DNA of 64,000 bases, from NCBI GenBank assembly GCA_002778195.1, contig PCDI01000004.1, forward strand, positions 3,322,226-3,386,225. Direction: 5' to 3'. The notes below the pieces were generated by a model that made no database searches, was not told the origin of the DNA, and saw only the letters and a list, made by a program, of their open reading frames with translations. The position numbers were made by a program, and so were the translations under genes. The stretch is from Raffaelea ambrosiae. Taxonomy: Eukaryota > Ascomycota > Sordariomycetes > Ophiostomatales > Ophiostomataceae. Below are positions 1-12,697 of the stretch, piece by piece; positions within the stretch are counted from its first letter, which is position 1; each line of letters begins with the position of its first letter.

Positions 1-451
1 ACTATCCAGTTCACAATCACCCAAACCTATGCTGGCCTTGCCACCGGCAACCCCCTCCCCCCCGACCACCACTGGCACATGGTCCACTGCATCGACTACA
101 TGCGCGAGGCCATCCTCTGCAGCGCCGACATGGCCCTCGAGGGACACGAGACTACCTTTCCCGACGACAATGGAGGCTCCGACGGGTGGGATTCGACGCA
201 TGGTAAGGATTTTTTGACAAAAAAGAAGATCACTAAAAAAATACCATTAGTTGTTTTACCGTCATTGCCTACACTCCTCTTCTTTTTGTCCTCTTGTTTC
301 TTTCCCCTCGAACCTTTGCATCCTTCTGCTTCGCATCCTTCTTCGCTTTCCCACCCTTCTTGCTAACATTCAAATAGTCTGCAGAGATTACAATCAGGTC
401 AAGACATATCTGGAGAGTGTGCGGGCTTACGATGACCAGCTGATTTACTAA
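1..451 (+). CDS. UstYa-like (DUF3328) oxidase family protein, 3' part
   Basis: Partial gene entering from the left edge. Two exons are visible: 1-202 and 378-451, with a 175-nt intron (donor GTAAGG at 203, branch TGCTAAC at 361, acceptor TAG at 375-377). The joined protein ends THVCRDYNQV...DQLIY. It carries the HxxHC signature (HMVHC, in HWHMVHCIDYMREAILC) and then the second family motif HVCRD after the splice. Known of the family: UstYa-like proteins are membrane-anchored fungal proteins, several of which act in oxidative cyclisation of ribosomal peptides (ustiloxin, asperipin, cyclochlorotine types). The N-terminal membrane helix and any partner genes lie outside the window. No precursor-peptide gene was found downstream. 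Family call is firm; pathway is unknown. Confidence 0.8.
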
Positions 452-1390
452 GGCAGGGGTGATGCAAAAGGGAAAGGTGCGACTACGCCTATTACTCATA
501 GAAGCCTGTTTGTCATGGGCATCACAGGAACGTATAACTACTATCACACGTTTGTCCAAAAAAACCAGAGGTAGCATGAGTTGACTTGACTGAAATGCCA
601 ACCGTGCGTATTGAATTTCCTGTTTGTATACCAGCCACTGGTTGCTGGTAAAGAGTCTGCTTCTCCGAGAGGGCTACCATCCGGATATGCATTGAGGGAG
701 GACTTTTAATAAATAAAAAAATCGAAGTACCTTAAACTTTATAGAGACGCCACTGGAATGCCTGAAGGAGAAAAAGAAAGTCGAATTCGGGCATCTGGTC
801 CTGCCCGGGCCAGCTGCTGCGGCCCAGTTTCCGCCTGGTGATGACGCGAATTCGCTGCTGCAAATCAGACTCCTCCTACCGATCAATGCCAACTCGGCAT
901 TGAAGCAACTCGGCATTGGAGCAAGCACGGCGGGAAGAAAACAGCATAATAAATGGATAAAAATAAAGAGACACCCAAAGTGCAGTATGTCGTGCCCATC
1001 ATCTTGGGCTACGAGCCTCGCCTCGGCCTTTTCATTTTTATTTTTCTTGTTTCTCCCCTAAAGTGACTTGCCACCTTCCCGTTTCCCATACCCTTTATGC
1101 GACCACAAGCAATCCGATGCTATTCCGATGACAAGATAACGCCTCCTCGATGCTATATGCAATGATGCCTCTGGACAAAGGAAATAATGAGATGAAGAAG
1201 AGTTGAAAAAAAAGTAACGATACAAAGATACAACAGGTCACGAGAAGACAATAAAAATAGGTGGAAACTCGGAAACACGATGGGAAATGAGAGGAAAACA
1301 TGGTCGGTGGTAGAGCGACCCTGTCATCTGCGCCCTTTACTGCTCTACCGTGCACCGTCAAGCAATACTCCGTACTGATACCTAGCACAC
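452..1390. other. convergent intergenic region
   Basis: Non-coding stretch between two converging genes, presumably holding both 3' UTRs. It is AT-richer than its flanks and has A/T tracts near 700-720 and 950-970 and T tracts near 1035. One TACTCCGTA word, a type common in Pezizomycotina intergenic DNA, lies near 1367. No convincing ORF or RNA gene was seen. Confidence 0.6.
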
Positions 1391-4300
1391 CTAGTTGGAG
1401 TACGGGTTCTGCCCTTGTTGCACGGCGTGAAGCTGCTGTTGCTGCTGGCCATAGTGGTGCGGTGGCGGCTGTAGATGATGTTGCGTGGCAGCCTGGCTGC
1501 GCATATCCCGCATAGCCACCTGCGACGGGTGCAGGGGGTGGAGATGCTGCATTGCCGCCTGCTGCTGGGCAGCCTGGACGGGCGTCACCATCCCAGAGCG
1601 CATGGCGCCAAATGGAATGCCCCCTTGGAACTCGGGAACAATGCCCGTCCGCAAGTCGTTGCGTCTTCCCAGCGGCTGGTAGAACATCTGGGTCGGCGGA
1701 ATCAGAACAGCACCGTTTGCCTGGTACTCCTGCAAGCTCGATGAAGGCGGGGGGTTAAGCAGCATGTGCACGTTGCGAATAGGCCGGTACGGGCTCGCTC
1801 TCTGCTGCAAGTAGATCGAAGGCGAGTGGGATATGGGCGTATGGACACCAGCCATGTGAGGAAAGCTGTCCGTAAGCGGCGATGAAGCTGCGGCAGCATA
1901 CACCGATGCTCCTCCAGGCGTCAGCGTGTTCAACGGGCTCATCCGCTTCGTCGGTGTGCCGAAACTCGGTGCAGTGAAGCCAGTCGGTGTCGTGCCACCG
2001 CCTGCCATTGTTGTCGCTGGCGCGCTCGTCATTCCCGGTCCGCTTGTGGTCAGCATTGGCAGCTGTTGGGCAAGCCCAGGCATTGTAGTGGCGGCCGAGA
2101 CCGGGCCGGTGGAGAGCGAGGCGGAAGTCCCGGACATAGTCGATACAGGGGGGGCCAATCCGCTTGCCGACGAGTACACCGTGGCCATGGCGCGGACACC
2201 ATGAGCAAGAGGCGGCGGTAGCGCCATCGGGGTTTGTCCTTGCGCCGCCGTCTGTGCTGCCTGCGCGTGTGCCGACTGGACAGCAGCAGCTTTGGCCGCC
2301 TGTGCCGACGATGACGTCTGGTAAGGACCAGCAGTAACAGGTGTAGGCACCTGAGGCTGCACGGCTGAAGTGTTCAGCGTGAGGTGAGGAGCGGGCAGGC
2401 GGAGGTTTTCGGCTGAAACAGTCCTGTGTCCTGGATGGCTACTGGACGTGCTGAACATAGATGCCGAAGGGATACCCATGGCTGAAGCGCCATGGGATAT
2501 TGTGGAGTGAGTCTGCTGCTGCTGCTGCTGCTGCTGGACAGGCCGGGCCGTGCTGCGTTTCGGTGGCGGCTCGGTAGGATCGTCGATGGGAAGTGCGCGC
2601 TTTCCGTATCCGTTCTTCATGTCCGGTTTCGAAGCCAGAGGCGAGACCACCTGGGCTCCCGGGAACGGGCCCGTCCAAGGCTGCTGCTGTTGCTGCTGGC
2701 CAATTGTGCTGGCTGATGCATACAGAGGCTGCTTGGCCGAGGGCGAGTATGTGTGCGGCTCGTAGCCGGGCGATGAGCCAGTCGCCATGGTGAAGCTGGG
2801 GGCGCTCTGCTGGGGAGCAGTCGGCGAGGGGGTGGGCGAGGCGAACGGTCGGTTCGGCGATGTAGCAGACGGCGACACAGCCAGAGCAGATGCACGCTCG
2901 TAGTACATGCGGAACTTGGCCAGCTTGACCAGCCAGTCCTCCCACTCGGCCTTGGACACGAGCAGACTGTACCGCATGTTGCTCAGGAACTCCACCTCCA
3001 TAACGTGGATTTCCTTGACATTCAAGCAGGACACGTCGGACCATGTCTTGTTGGTATATGTGTTGTCGTCGAGGACTGCAGAGAGCGGGGTGGTTAGCCG
3101 ACACCAAATCGACTGGCTAGCTTTGGCACTACTAATCGAACTCACATTTGTTGCCGAGCATCAGAGCCACAGTCAGAAGACGGAACTCGCTTCCTGGCTT
3201 TCCTCGGACCATGGGATTCAAGGACTTGAGGCGGTAGATAAAGAGCAGAGCCAGCAGGACGACGTTTTGGGTGACTTGCGTGGTGGAGAGCATGCGGTTG
3301 ACCCAGGACTTGAAGTTGAGGCTAGGTATCGCATTGGCGCAGACGCGCGGAATCCAGACGTCTGAAGGGATCATGTCGATGTTGTCGGCGAGTTGGTAGA
3401 CGTGAGGGGACTCAAACCAAAAGAGGCACGTTAACTGGACGGTGGTTGTTAGCATGGTAAACTTCTGAACGCGCACGTCTGACGCACGTCTGAAAAAGCG
3501 CACAACACGGAAAAGTACACACCTCGGCCGTGAAATCAGAAAGACTGCCCCCGTTGGGGCTGATGCACTTGGGAATTTCCAAGCTGTGCATGACCATGGC
3601 CGCCGAGTCTTGCTCGGTGACGGTGAAGGTCGCGGACTGCTTAGATGTAGATTGCTTCGAGCCGGAGAATGTTGGCGTCGAGGGCTGCGTGGATCGGCTG
3701 GAGCCGACCTGAAGGCCTGCTCTCTGGCCCGAGAGCGAGTTCGAGGACGAAATACCCCCGCTTAGACTGCTTGTCCACTCGGGTCTCTGCTGGTGTTGCT
3801 GCTGCGGCTGCTGTGGCTGCTGGTGTGGGGGACGAGTGCCCGATAATAGGAACTGGGCGCTTGTCTGCATGGGAGGCTGCAACATTTGCTGGATGGGGGC
3901 GGCGGACGAGGAGCGCTGGCACGAGTCGCTGTTGGCGCCGAGAGTGTTGCTGGTGAGAGTGCTATCGGTGATGCCGCTGTTCCTGCTGCTCGGTCGTCCG
4001 CCAGCCAAGTTCGAGGACAGTGTCAGGGCTGCCTGGGCCTCGCTGAGGATTGTGCGTTTCCGCTCGGCTTCGGACAGTAGCTGGGACGAATAAGCTGATG
4101 GGTGTGATGGCCCATGCCGGCGGTCGTCATACGTAGCCAGCGCGGGCGGCTGATAGGCGGTGCCCATGTCGGTGTCGTCGTCGCCAGGCGGCGTCCGGAG
4201 CCCGCTGGTGAGGGCGGAGAGTGCCCGTCCCCCGTGGGTGAAGATGGGAGGCGGCTTGTGGACGGTGGATCGTGGCCGGTCCAACGGATTGGGCAGGATA

Positions 4301-4392
4301 CGATTCTGGTAGGAGGCTGACAGCTGCGACGAGGAGGATAGAGGCGAGTTTGGCTGCAAGTTCAGGAAAGAGGGCGCGCCAGTGGAATACAT
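1391..4392 (-). CDS. Clg1/Pho80-type cyclin, Gln/Pro/Ser-rich
   Basis: Three exons on the minus strand: 4392-3523, 3434-3146 and 3075-1391 (introns 88 and 70 nt), giving 947 aa. The cyclin fold lies at about residues 285-435. It begins LSDFTAE at the end of exon 1, continues LTCLFWFESPHVY and FRLLTVALMLGNK in exon 2, and crosses the second splice as MLGNKFLDDNTYTNKTWSDV, a hallmark of Pho80/Pcl cyclins. These proteins bind and direct a Pho85-type cyclin-dependent kinase. The N-terminal 285 residues and the C-terminal 500 are low complexity (polyQ, Pro, Ser, Ala), as in yeast Clg1, which is also Gln-rich. ATG at 4392 is the first in-frame Met, but the same frame stays open and protein-like upstream to a splice-acceptor-like TTGCAG at about 4503, so the 5' end may be longer. 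Cyclin call strong; Clg1 orthology moderate. Confidence 0.88.
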
Positions 4393-6300
4393 TTGCGACG
4401 AGGGAGGAGAATAGGGCAGGATGGTACCGTAGGACAGATGGCCTCGTGTGTGGGAAGGAGAGTTGGCCGGACTTAGATGAGAAGGAAGTGGCCGACGAGA
4501 AGCTGCAACAGGTTAAGCTGGTCGGGTTCGACGATGCTTCGGAGACGGCTGAGAAGGGGGATGTTCAGACAGATGTGAGCGCAGTGTGAGAAAGGTTGAC
4601 GTGGAAGGTCGAGGAAACTGGTGCAGCCTTGTTGGTATGCTGGGGGCAGATCGTCTCGATCTCACTTTCTTCTCAGAATCACTCAACGGCCAGTGCGTGC
4701 TTGTGTGCTCTGTCAGTTGGAGAAGCTCGAAATTGTTGTTCTCTCTCGCGAGGGATTGAATACAGCTAGAGGCTGTGCCTCATCACACGCTTCTAGGTGT
4801 ATGCAGCTCCCATTGTTCCTCGAACGGCGTTAGGACGGCAAGCAGCTCCCTCTGTCGACCGGGCGAGAGAGAGATAGAAGGGCGGTCCGGCCGGTCTGTG
4901 GAGTTGTCGCTGGGAAGCTGTTGGTATTGACGGTGCTTGGTGAGATGTGCTGGTGCGAATTGACAGCTGGCAAGCTGTCACGCAAAAGCAGAAGTATCGT
5001 CAGATGAGAGAAAGTAGGTTGCTTCGAGGAGGTCGACAGCCAGTTGTCACAGTGTAGTAAGAACAGCAAGCTTCTGTTGTTTGTCGAGGCAGACGGAAAC
5101 GTTCGAGGCGGTGATGTCGAGGAAGACGACGAAAGCTAGAAAGGCAAAAAAGACCGGATGGAGGAAGCTCGGCTGCAGTCGTCTAAAGGGTGTGTGCAAA
5201 GGAGAATTATATGTATACAGTTGGCAGGGAGTGTGAGAGGGTTGCAGGTACGGCACAAGAACGGATAATGGTCGTTAATAGAGAGCCGGGTTGTTGTCGT
5301 CGAGAGACTAAAGAGGAGAGGAAAGAAAACAAGAAGCTAAAGAAGCAAAAGAATCAAACAAGAAACTGCAAAAAGAGGAACGAAGCTTGACTGGCAAGCA
5401 GATGGGAGAGAGAGAAGGAAACAAAATAAAGACCAGGTGAAGAACAGGCAAGGAGAAAGAAAGAGAAAGGGAAGCGAGGCGCTGCAAAGACGTAGTAGCA
5501 TGCAATTAGACAAGAGAGAGGCGGAGGTTGTGGAGGTTTGTGGAGGTTGACGACGACGAGGCAATGACGGTGGAGGAAAGCGTGTAAGTAAGGCAGCCGA
5601 CCCAACAAACAGAACAAGGTAGCAGGGAAAGATACCAAGGCAATGTACCCTGGTACCTTTTTTTTTTTCTGTTCGCCTTGTCGGTGCTGGGGCTGCTTGG
5701 CCTGCGCCAACGACGAGGGAAGGGGGGGCGTGTGCGCAGAAGGAGGGGGAGCTTTCCGAAATCGTCTTGCAGGATGGGCAGGCGAATCAGGGACGGGCGG
5801 TGGGCAGCAGGAGGGCGACAGGGAGGGAAAGAGCGAAAGTGGGCACGCCGGGGGAGAAAAGGGAAAGAGCGATGGAGGTCCGCATGTACGAGAGTATGCC
5901 ATTCTTACTCGTACGTGCTCGTACATTACAGATCGTCTTCAGACGCATTGCATAATTGCTATGTACAATAAGATGCACCACAAGTATGCCATGGACGCCT
6001 CCGGCAATACGCGGTGCATCTGACTGTCTGACGTACACCAGCGCAAATTGGCTGTGGAGGAGCAGCAGGAAGGCAAAGAGACGAACGAAGGACGGGAAGC
6101 ACGGGAAGCACGAAAAGGACGACGCCAATCCGAAGAGGCTGGCCCGCGAGGGACAGAAAGGATTGGCGTCCAAAGGAGGCGATGGACGTCAGCTGAAAAG
6201 CCGCGGGCGGAGTGGATGGGATGGCCTGGGTCGATGGGACCGCCCACGCCAGAGGGTCGGCCTCGACGACAGACGGGGCGGGGAGGCAATGAAGGGAGTC
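4393..6300 (-). promoter_or_regulatory. long pyrimidine-rich leader/promoter of the cyclin gene
   Basis: Read on the minus strand this region is strongly C/T-rich (long purine runs on plus, e.g. 5300-5480 and 5795-5875), typical of 5' leaders of regulated filamentous-fungal genes. It holds minus-strand short uORFs at 4813-4793 (6 codons plus stop) and 4783-4766 (5 codons plus stop). A candidate leader intron runs from a GTGAGA donor near 4664 to TTGCAG near 4503, with a CTTAAC branch near 4514. Transcript extent is inferred. Confidence 0.45.
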
Positions 6301-6359
6301 CATTTATTTTAGGTACAGTGGTTTCATGTGTCTCTGGTGTCTTTGGTGTAAGTCTTACA

Positions 6360-6373
6360 TACGAGTACTCGTA
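6360..6373. repeat. 14-bp perfect palindrome of the TACGAGTA word
   Basis: TACGAGTACTCGTA is a perfect palindrome made of two overlapping copies of the octamer TACGAGTA. Single copies occur at 5906, 8389, 9595, 10771, 12066, 15129, 15432, 17308, 49251, 50459, 53485 and 56054, in either orientation. Confidence 0.7.
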
Positions 6374-9300
6374 GTTTTTGGTGATTTCCGCTGCTGTTTT
6401 CCTTGGTTCCTCGAAGAGTCACGGGCGAGGACGACAGCTGTTCGGTGTTTTGATTTCTATGTACAAAGTATCTGACAATTGGGGTGTGTTTGGGTTTGGG
6501 TGTTTTGGCTTTGCGTGCCTTCTGCACTGGTCGTGCCTTTCAGTCTTTGTGTTTGGTGTGTTTTGACTTCCTCTGTTTCTTTGCTTTTTCTGCTGTGCCT
6601 ATGTCCCAGTGTGTAAGCCGTGCATATCTTGGTCACATCCAGTCTCCCCTATCTTCTACGAGCTGCTACTCTGTCCATCGCGATCGCTTCAATCTACTTC
6701 ATTGCCTTCATCTTCTCGCCCTCGCGTCTACCGTGCGCGCTTCACGGCGGAAACACCGAAATAGGAGACACTGGGGCACCGCGGGCTAATCCTCAATAAA
6801 AACGGATGTGCATTACTGTGGTACACATCGTCGATTCGGGAAGCACATATGGGTTGACGATTGGTGTGTGCGTGTGTGTTGGGTCCAGCCAGAGGCCCGC
6901 CAGCGGCTGGACTTTGTTGCAGTGGGGTTTGCTGTCCATTTGGCGCTACATTTATTTGTTTGTCAGATACCTGGAGCAGCTCGTAAAAGAAAAATTGGAA
7001 AATTAAAAAGAGACGAAAGGGAAGAAAAAAGAGACTTGCCAAAATCTAGCTAGTCATGTTTTGGGAGTTGTTGGTTTTTTTTGGAGACAGCACACAATAT
7101 GGTCTTTTGTCCAAGTACCTGTGCTATGCTATCTCTACTGCAGAGGTACAAGCCACCCACTCCTCCTTTGGCTGATCCCGCCCGCCCTTCAACCAAGCGG
7201 AACCCATCCACTCAGCGCAGACGAAACAAGAGAACGAAAAAAAAAAATGCACCAAAAGTGAGAAAAGAAATAATGCCAGGGATGAGGGCTGGCCGAAGGC
7301 AACCACCCCCTCCCCAATCGACCCCCCCAAAAAACAGAAAGAGAGACACCAAAGAATGAAGGACGCAAGAGACGGAAGGGACAAGGTCAGAAAGAAAAGA
7401 CTCCACACAAAGACGCCACGAGGTACCCCGTACCTTCCCTTTCCCATCTCCCGTTTTCCGTGTCCCCTTCTCCCCCTTTTGCTTCCTGGTTTACTGCGAG
7501 CACTCGTGAGCAATACTGTGGTACCCCTACTGTATCCCGTCCTGGAGTGCACTTTACGGGCATGTTCTCGTTTCGCCGAACAGGCAACTCGGGAATGTTG
7601 GCATCGCTTTGTAAAAAAGAAAGAGAGGAAAAAAGGAAAAAGTGGGGGGAAGAAAAAATGAGCCAAATCACAGGTGCTACAGGTGCTACAGGCAGGTACG
7701 GGCAGGTACTCCTGAGTTTGGTCCAGTCCTGTTCTCCCAGACCACCCATCAGCCCCGGCCGTGCCTTCCTTGTCTGGTGCTCGTTGGTTGGTTGGTTCCT
7801 GTTCCACGCATCCTTTCGTTTTGAAATATGCATCAAAGATGTAGGAAATGAACTGGAACGGCATCCCCCACTGCACAATACGAAATGGCAAAGAGGGAAG
7901 CCTGTACGGGCGCTACGCGGAACACGGAGAAGTAGACAGGCCCAGCCCCCTTCGCCCTTCCTTTCCCCTGCCTTTGCCGACCAAGAAGCCGCGAGAACCG
8001 CACACGAAAGGGAAAGACGTGAATGTGGTAATAAGCCGCTTGTATTCTACATAGTGCATGTAACTCGGCAACCCGAGGAAGCAAGATAGCATACCGTCGC
8101 CTTTCCTTCTGTTGCCTCTTCTTGTTCCTGTGTCTGCTAGATACAGTGTGTAATATCCTCTATGTCCCCGCCGCCGCTTGCCCTCTTGCGGAACAGCACC
8201 CATTTCTTTCCCCTTTAGGCTAGTTCACCTGGTGATTGGGGAGAGTGGATTAAACAATAAAAAAAAACCATTTTAAAAAAAGGGTACTGTTAGAGCCACT
8301 GACGGCTCACTTGCCCGGAGCCATGGCTTCGTTCTGCTCGTTGCTGGGATTGGCCTGGCTAGGGGGGGGGGGGTATCAAGGGCAAAAATACTCGTACTTA
8401 ACATAGTACTTCCCCGTAACTATTAAAAGAGAAGGACAAAATCGTTCATTCAACTCAGATATCCGCTTTTTAGTGGACCCTCATGGCTCATTCTCGGCTT
8501 TCGTATGAAAAAAAAAAAGTTGACAGGCGACTGACAGAAAAAATCAGCGCTCGATCTTGACACTTTCCTTTTCTTCTCAGATGTGTGATGCGTTCACATC
8601 TTTTGCCTCCTTCTCTTAGCCTAGTCGCCCGCTTTGGGGGGCCGTCACAAGAATGGGTTGCGCAAGGGATGGTTTCCAATTGGCCAACATCCCCATCTGG
8701 CCATCGACAAGGTCGACAAGGCCACCGAACAGACGACCAGCCGGCGGCAGTATTATTAGAGCACGGCGAAGGCTGTATTGCATGCAGGCCGCGGCAGACT
8801 ACTCACAGAGACTATCGGAGAGGCGAAACCCGCGAGGTAAACCGGGCCTCTGCCAGGCCCAAGAAACTACATAGTATGCGGTCGAATGGGCGCTGACTTG
8901 CACATCTGCCTATCACCCATCCCTTTTTATGTTCTTGCCCAAAAGACTGGCGTCTTTATTGGTGTGCTATTGATGGTCTGGCGCGTCTGGTGCATCTGCT
9001 GCTGTGCAGGGACGCCACTCTGTGGGAAGACCATGCCTCGAGACTGGGTCGCCGTGCCGTGGTTTCCTGCGGTTTCGTTTTGGAATCCGTTGCATTTGCT
9101 GACGGCTTCTTTTGTTCCAGTTACATGGTAACTACGGTGCGAAATGCCCGTATGGTCCTCTGGTCCTCTGCCTCGGCCCCTGGCCCCTGGCCCTTTTGCT
9201 CCATTTCAGCACTGAAAGCAAATGCCGTGAGAATTACCTCGAGTCGAGGGCCCCCATCTTACCGCGTGCATTTCATTGCCTTGCCTCGTGCTCCCGTAAC

Positions 9301-12300
9301 AGCAACACTCCATAATACATGATGTGCCCTGTACAAGGCACGGCAGTGTCTCTCTCCTGCAATGTGAGATAGTTATCCCGAGTCGCCATTGCAGGCTCAT
9401 TTTGCAGTGCACACCACTATCCATGCCCGCAGACCAGGCAGATACAGCGCCGTACACAAGGTCACAAGACAACCCCATTGGTTGGTGTGATGCAGAGCCA
9501 TTGCCAAACCGTCGCCCGTCATTCAAGCAAAGCGGTCTAGACGTCTCCAACCAAGGTGCGGGTGTCTGCTTGTCTGTCTCACTACGACGTATCTTACTCG
9601 TAGCAAAGGGTGCGATGCTTGGTACGTATTGGTTAGAGCACAGAATTGTGTAAGCTGAGAAGCAGGGGGTGGGAGGAGTGCCCATCCGTAGCCTTCCAAA
9701 AATGCCTTCGATTGTCCTAGCCAATACGAAAGCACTTGGGACACTTGGACAACCTGGGCCCAGAAAAAAAAGACAGGGCTCTGCTATCCACTAAAAAAGT
9801 GGACAAACTGCAGTGTGCTTTTGCATCACCCTGCACGATACGAGTTGCAAAGAGAACGGCGAGAGAAAATAGACCAGCCGGAGAAGGGACGAAATGATGT
9901 TAAAAAGTAACGACGAGGACGAGGGAGGGGAAGGGGGAAACGCCACACAATGCCCGTCCAATTTGCTGCTGTCTCCCTTCGATGTATCTTTCCCCGTCCC
10001 GCGTCCTTCTTTGCTCATCCCCCCCGGTCACTTCCGGGCGTATGACAGGATACAAGGCCCATCGTGATATGGCTCCGACAGTATTGCAACCCCATTCCAG
10101 CAGGAGCATCCCCGCACCAGTTCAGGCATCTGGCCCTTCTTTTTCTCCATTTCTGCCACTGTGTGCACTCGCTCTGTTCTGTCGGGACTGGATTTAGCAA
10201 GGAATGGATGGTTTCGGCCGCGGCTCGTGTGGCAGCCGTATACGGTATCTGAAGAGTGCCAGGCAAGGCCAAAGAGGGCCAAACAAGGCGAGGCAAGAGA
10301 CGACCTTCAGTGGTGCTTCCGAGTTAGATATGCTCGGTCTGGCTCCCTTGAATTCCTCCTGCTCACAAAGCTGGCTCGCTTTGGCATTGGGTTGCCGTCT
10401 TCGCGAATGTCCGACAGGAATAGCCCCCTTGACCGCCCACAGGAAGGGGTGTGTGGATAAAACACATCAGCACAGCCGTGTGTCCATGTTGCGTCATGCC
10501 AGAGAGCATTTGAGGGGCGTTCCAGAAAGTAGGAAAAGAAAAATGCACGAGTGTCGCAGATTGGGCAAAGCTGACCGACCGGCCGAGCCTGCTCTCGCGT
10601 GTTGAGATATACATAGTACGACTGACTACTACTATCTTCTGCATCGGCAGCGACGACAGGGCAATGTGTCTGTTAAGCCAACGACTAGGGGTGTGTATAG
10701 CTAGCAAGTGCCCAGACGCAGGAGAGAAAGACAAGAAAAAAGGATACCATTCCTAACAGTAGTATCTCACTACTCGTACATGGCACCTGCTGTTTGACCA
10801 GAACATGATGGTATCCGCCGCGCAACCAGGAGAGCGCCCGTTCCTCCCGTTCTCGCGCCGAGAGAAACCAAGGCAGGCGCTACTAATATGTACAGTCCTC
10901 ACCAGGACAGTCAAGAAGGAGCGATGTGCACATCCCAAAAAGTACCCACAAGTCTGCAGTTCCAGAGAGGTCTGGGGGGGGGCGCAAGAGGTCACAGGCC
11001 ACGGGTCCGCTGGCGACCCACTAATAGCGCCAGTAGGAGCAAACTCAGTCTGAGTGCGCCGCTGCGTGCACCGCTGTGATATGACAGGCAACTGGAGGTT
11101 ACACTCGATTTTGCTTGGTGCCTTTTCTTCACCACTTGCCCGAGCCAGTTGTTTGCCACAAAGTGGCCCCGAAAGAGACAATCAATACAATGTACTTTCG
11201 GCATGCATGGCCTGTAGTAGCATAAGAAAGGGCATCTGCCAGGTGGCAGGTGACAGAGGCTCCATCGCAGAACAGCATCGAAGTCGGAAGACGGGTAGCA
11301 GCCAGAATTCTTGGCCGTCGACGGTCCCGGACGTTCTCCAGGTGGCACCAGGAATACATTGGTCTTCTGGTCCCTTGGTGTTCTGGTTTGTCGGCGTTTC
11401 TCACCTGTGCGTTCCTGTTTTTATCCTTCCTGCCCCCAACCAATGCAGTCACAGACATGGGTCGGCGCAAATAAGATGCTACGGCCAGGATGTCGAAGCG
11501 CAGAAAGGAAAGAACGGCCGACCAGCGGCTTGGCCTAGGGTCTGGGGTGACCGCATTAGAGAAATTGGGAACACGGATTGGCTCACCTGGTCGCTCTTGC
11601 CTCTCGGGGGCTGTTTTCGCTGGACTTTCTCTTGGTTTCTGACGGGACTGTCTTACACATACGGAAGCAGCAGTCGCCGGGGAGGGGAAGGGGCGGGCTC
11701 CACTGGCACCAACAGCACCACCCTCCTCCGAAGGAAAGAAGAACCCCAAAAGAAAAACCACGCAACCAAGCCCACAAGTCCACCAAGTTCATCACCCCCA
11801 CTGGGCAGCCGACAGGCTCTGCGTCTCCTTCTCTCCACCAACTAGCGGATGGGCTTTACGCACCTTCCGCGCCAGAAAACCAGGAGCCCAGAAACCTGAG
11901 AAACCCTGTTCTTTGTCTCCTCGTTTTGGCGCATGTCCCGCCCAGATGCCAGTCACCTGCAACCCACTTACTTTGTACAGGTTCGACTGCCTGTCGGCGC
12001 CAGTCTGCATGCTAATATGGACAGAGTAGTATTCCATAGCATATGTCTACGTACATACAAAGCAGTACGAGTACATTGGCCCCCCAAGCCAGCCTGCCCT
12101 TGCCGTGCCTTCCACTCCCAGACACGCACAAAACCACGCCCCCCAAGAAAACGGACGACTTTTCCGCCCTCGCCGAAAACGCACGGCTTTTTGTCTCGAC
12201 AGGTCGAACAACGGCTGCGTCGAGAACAAACCAAGAGCAAAACGAGAACAAGCAAACAAGCGAGCACAAACGACCACAACACGAGGAAAAAGAAACGAAT

Positions 12301-12676
12301 AGGCTAGCCTGCCCTCCCCCCTCCACACAGTCCCCCAATGCCAACCCTGATGCGCAATCCTTCTTGTTTGTCCCTGTCTGGCATGGTGTCGTTTTTATGC
12401 CATTTCATTCAGCTATTGTGATGCCACACACACTCATTTCAAGACAGGCGAGAACAAAACGGGCGAGAAAAAGAAAACGAGAAAAAAAAAAACCGGACGA
12501 CTAAGACTTGCCTTACCGAGCTGTCAGATGCAACATGGCCGTTCTCTCTTTTGGGTTGCCTGGACGTCCCTTGGATCCACTGGGAATGGTCTTTCCGCTT
12601 TGCCGTCTCGAGAGTGCCCCCTTTTTTTCCTGTCGTGCCTGTTCTTTGCCAACAGTTTGCCTCTTGAACCATTTTC

Positions 12677-12697
12677 AAGATACTATGTAGTTATCTT
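12677..12697. repeat. inverted repeat AAGATA/TATCTT around TACTATGTA
   Basis: Arms AAGATA (12677-12682) and TATCTT (12692-12697) flank a TACTATGTA word (12681-12689), giving a 21-bp near-palindrome that combines two of the recurrent intergenic words. Confidence 0.6.

Noticed and set aside
7124..7891. 255-codon minus-strand ORF
   Set aside because: Phe/Leu runs arise from A-rich tracts on plus; no start context or domain.
11054..11845. 263-codon plus-strand ORF
   Set aside because: Mixed composition without recognisable motif; opposite strand is equally open.
11970..11995. tRNA T-arm-like GGTTCGACTGCC
   Set aside because: The flanking stem does not pair in register and no matching A-box lies upstream at the right distance.
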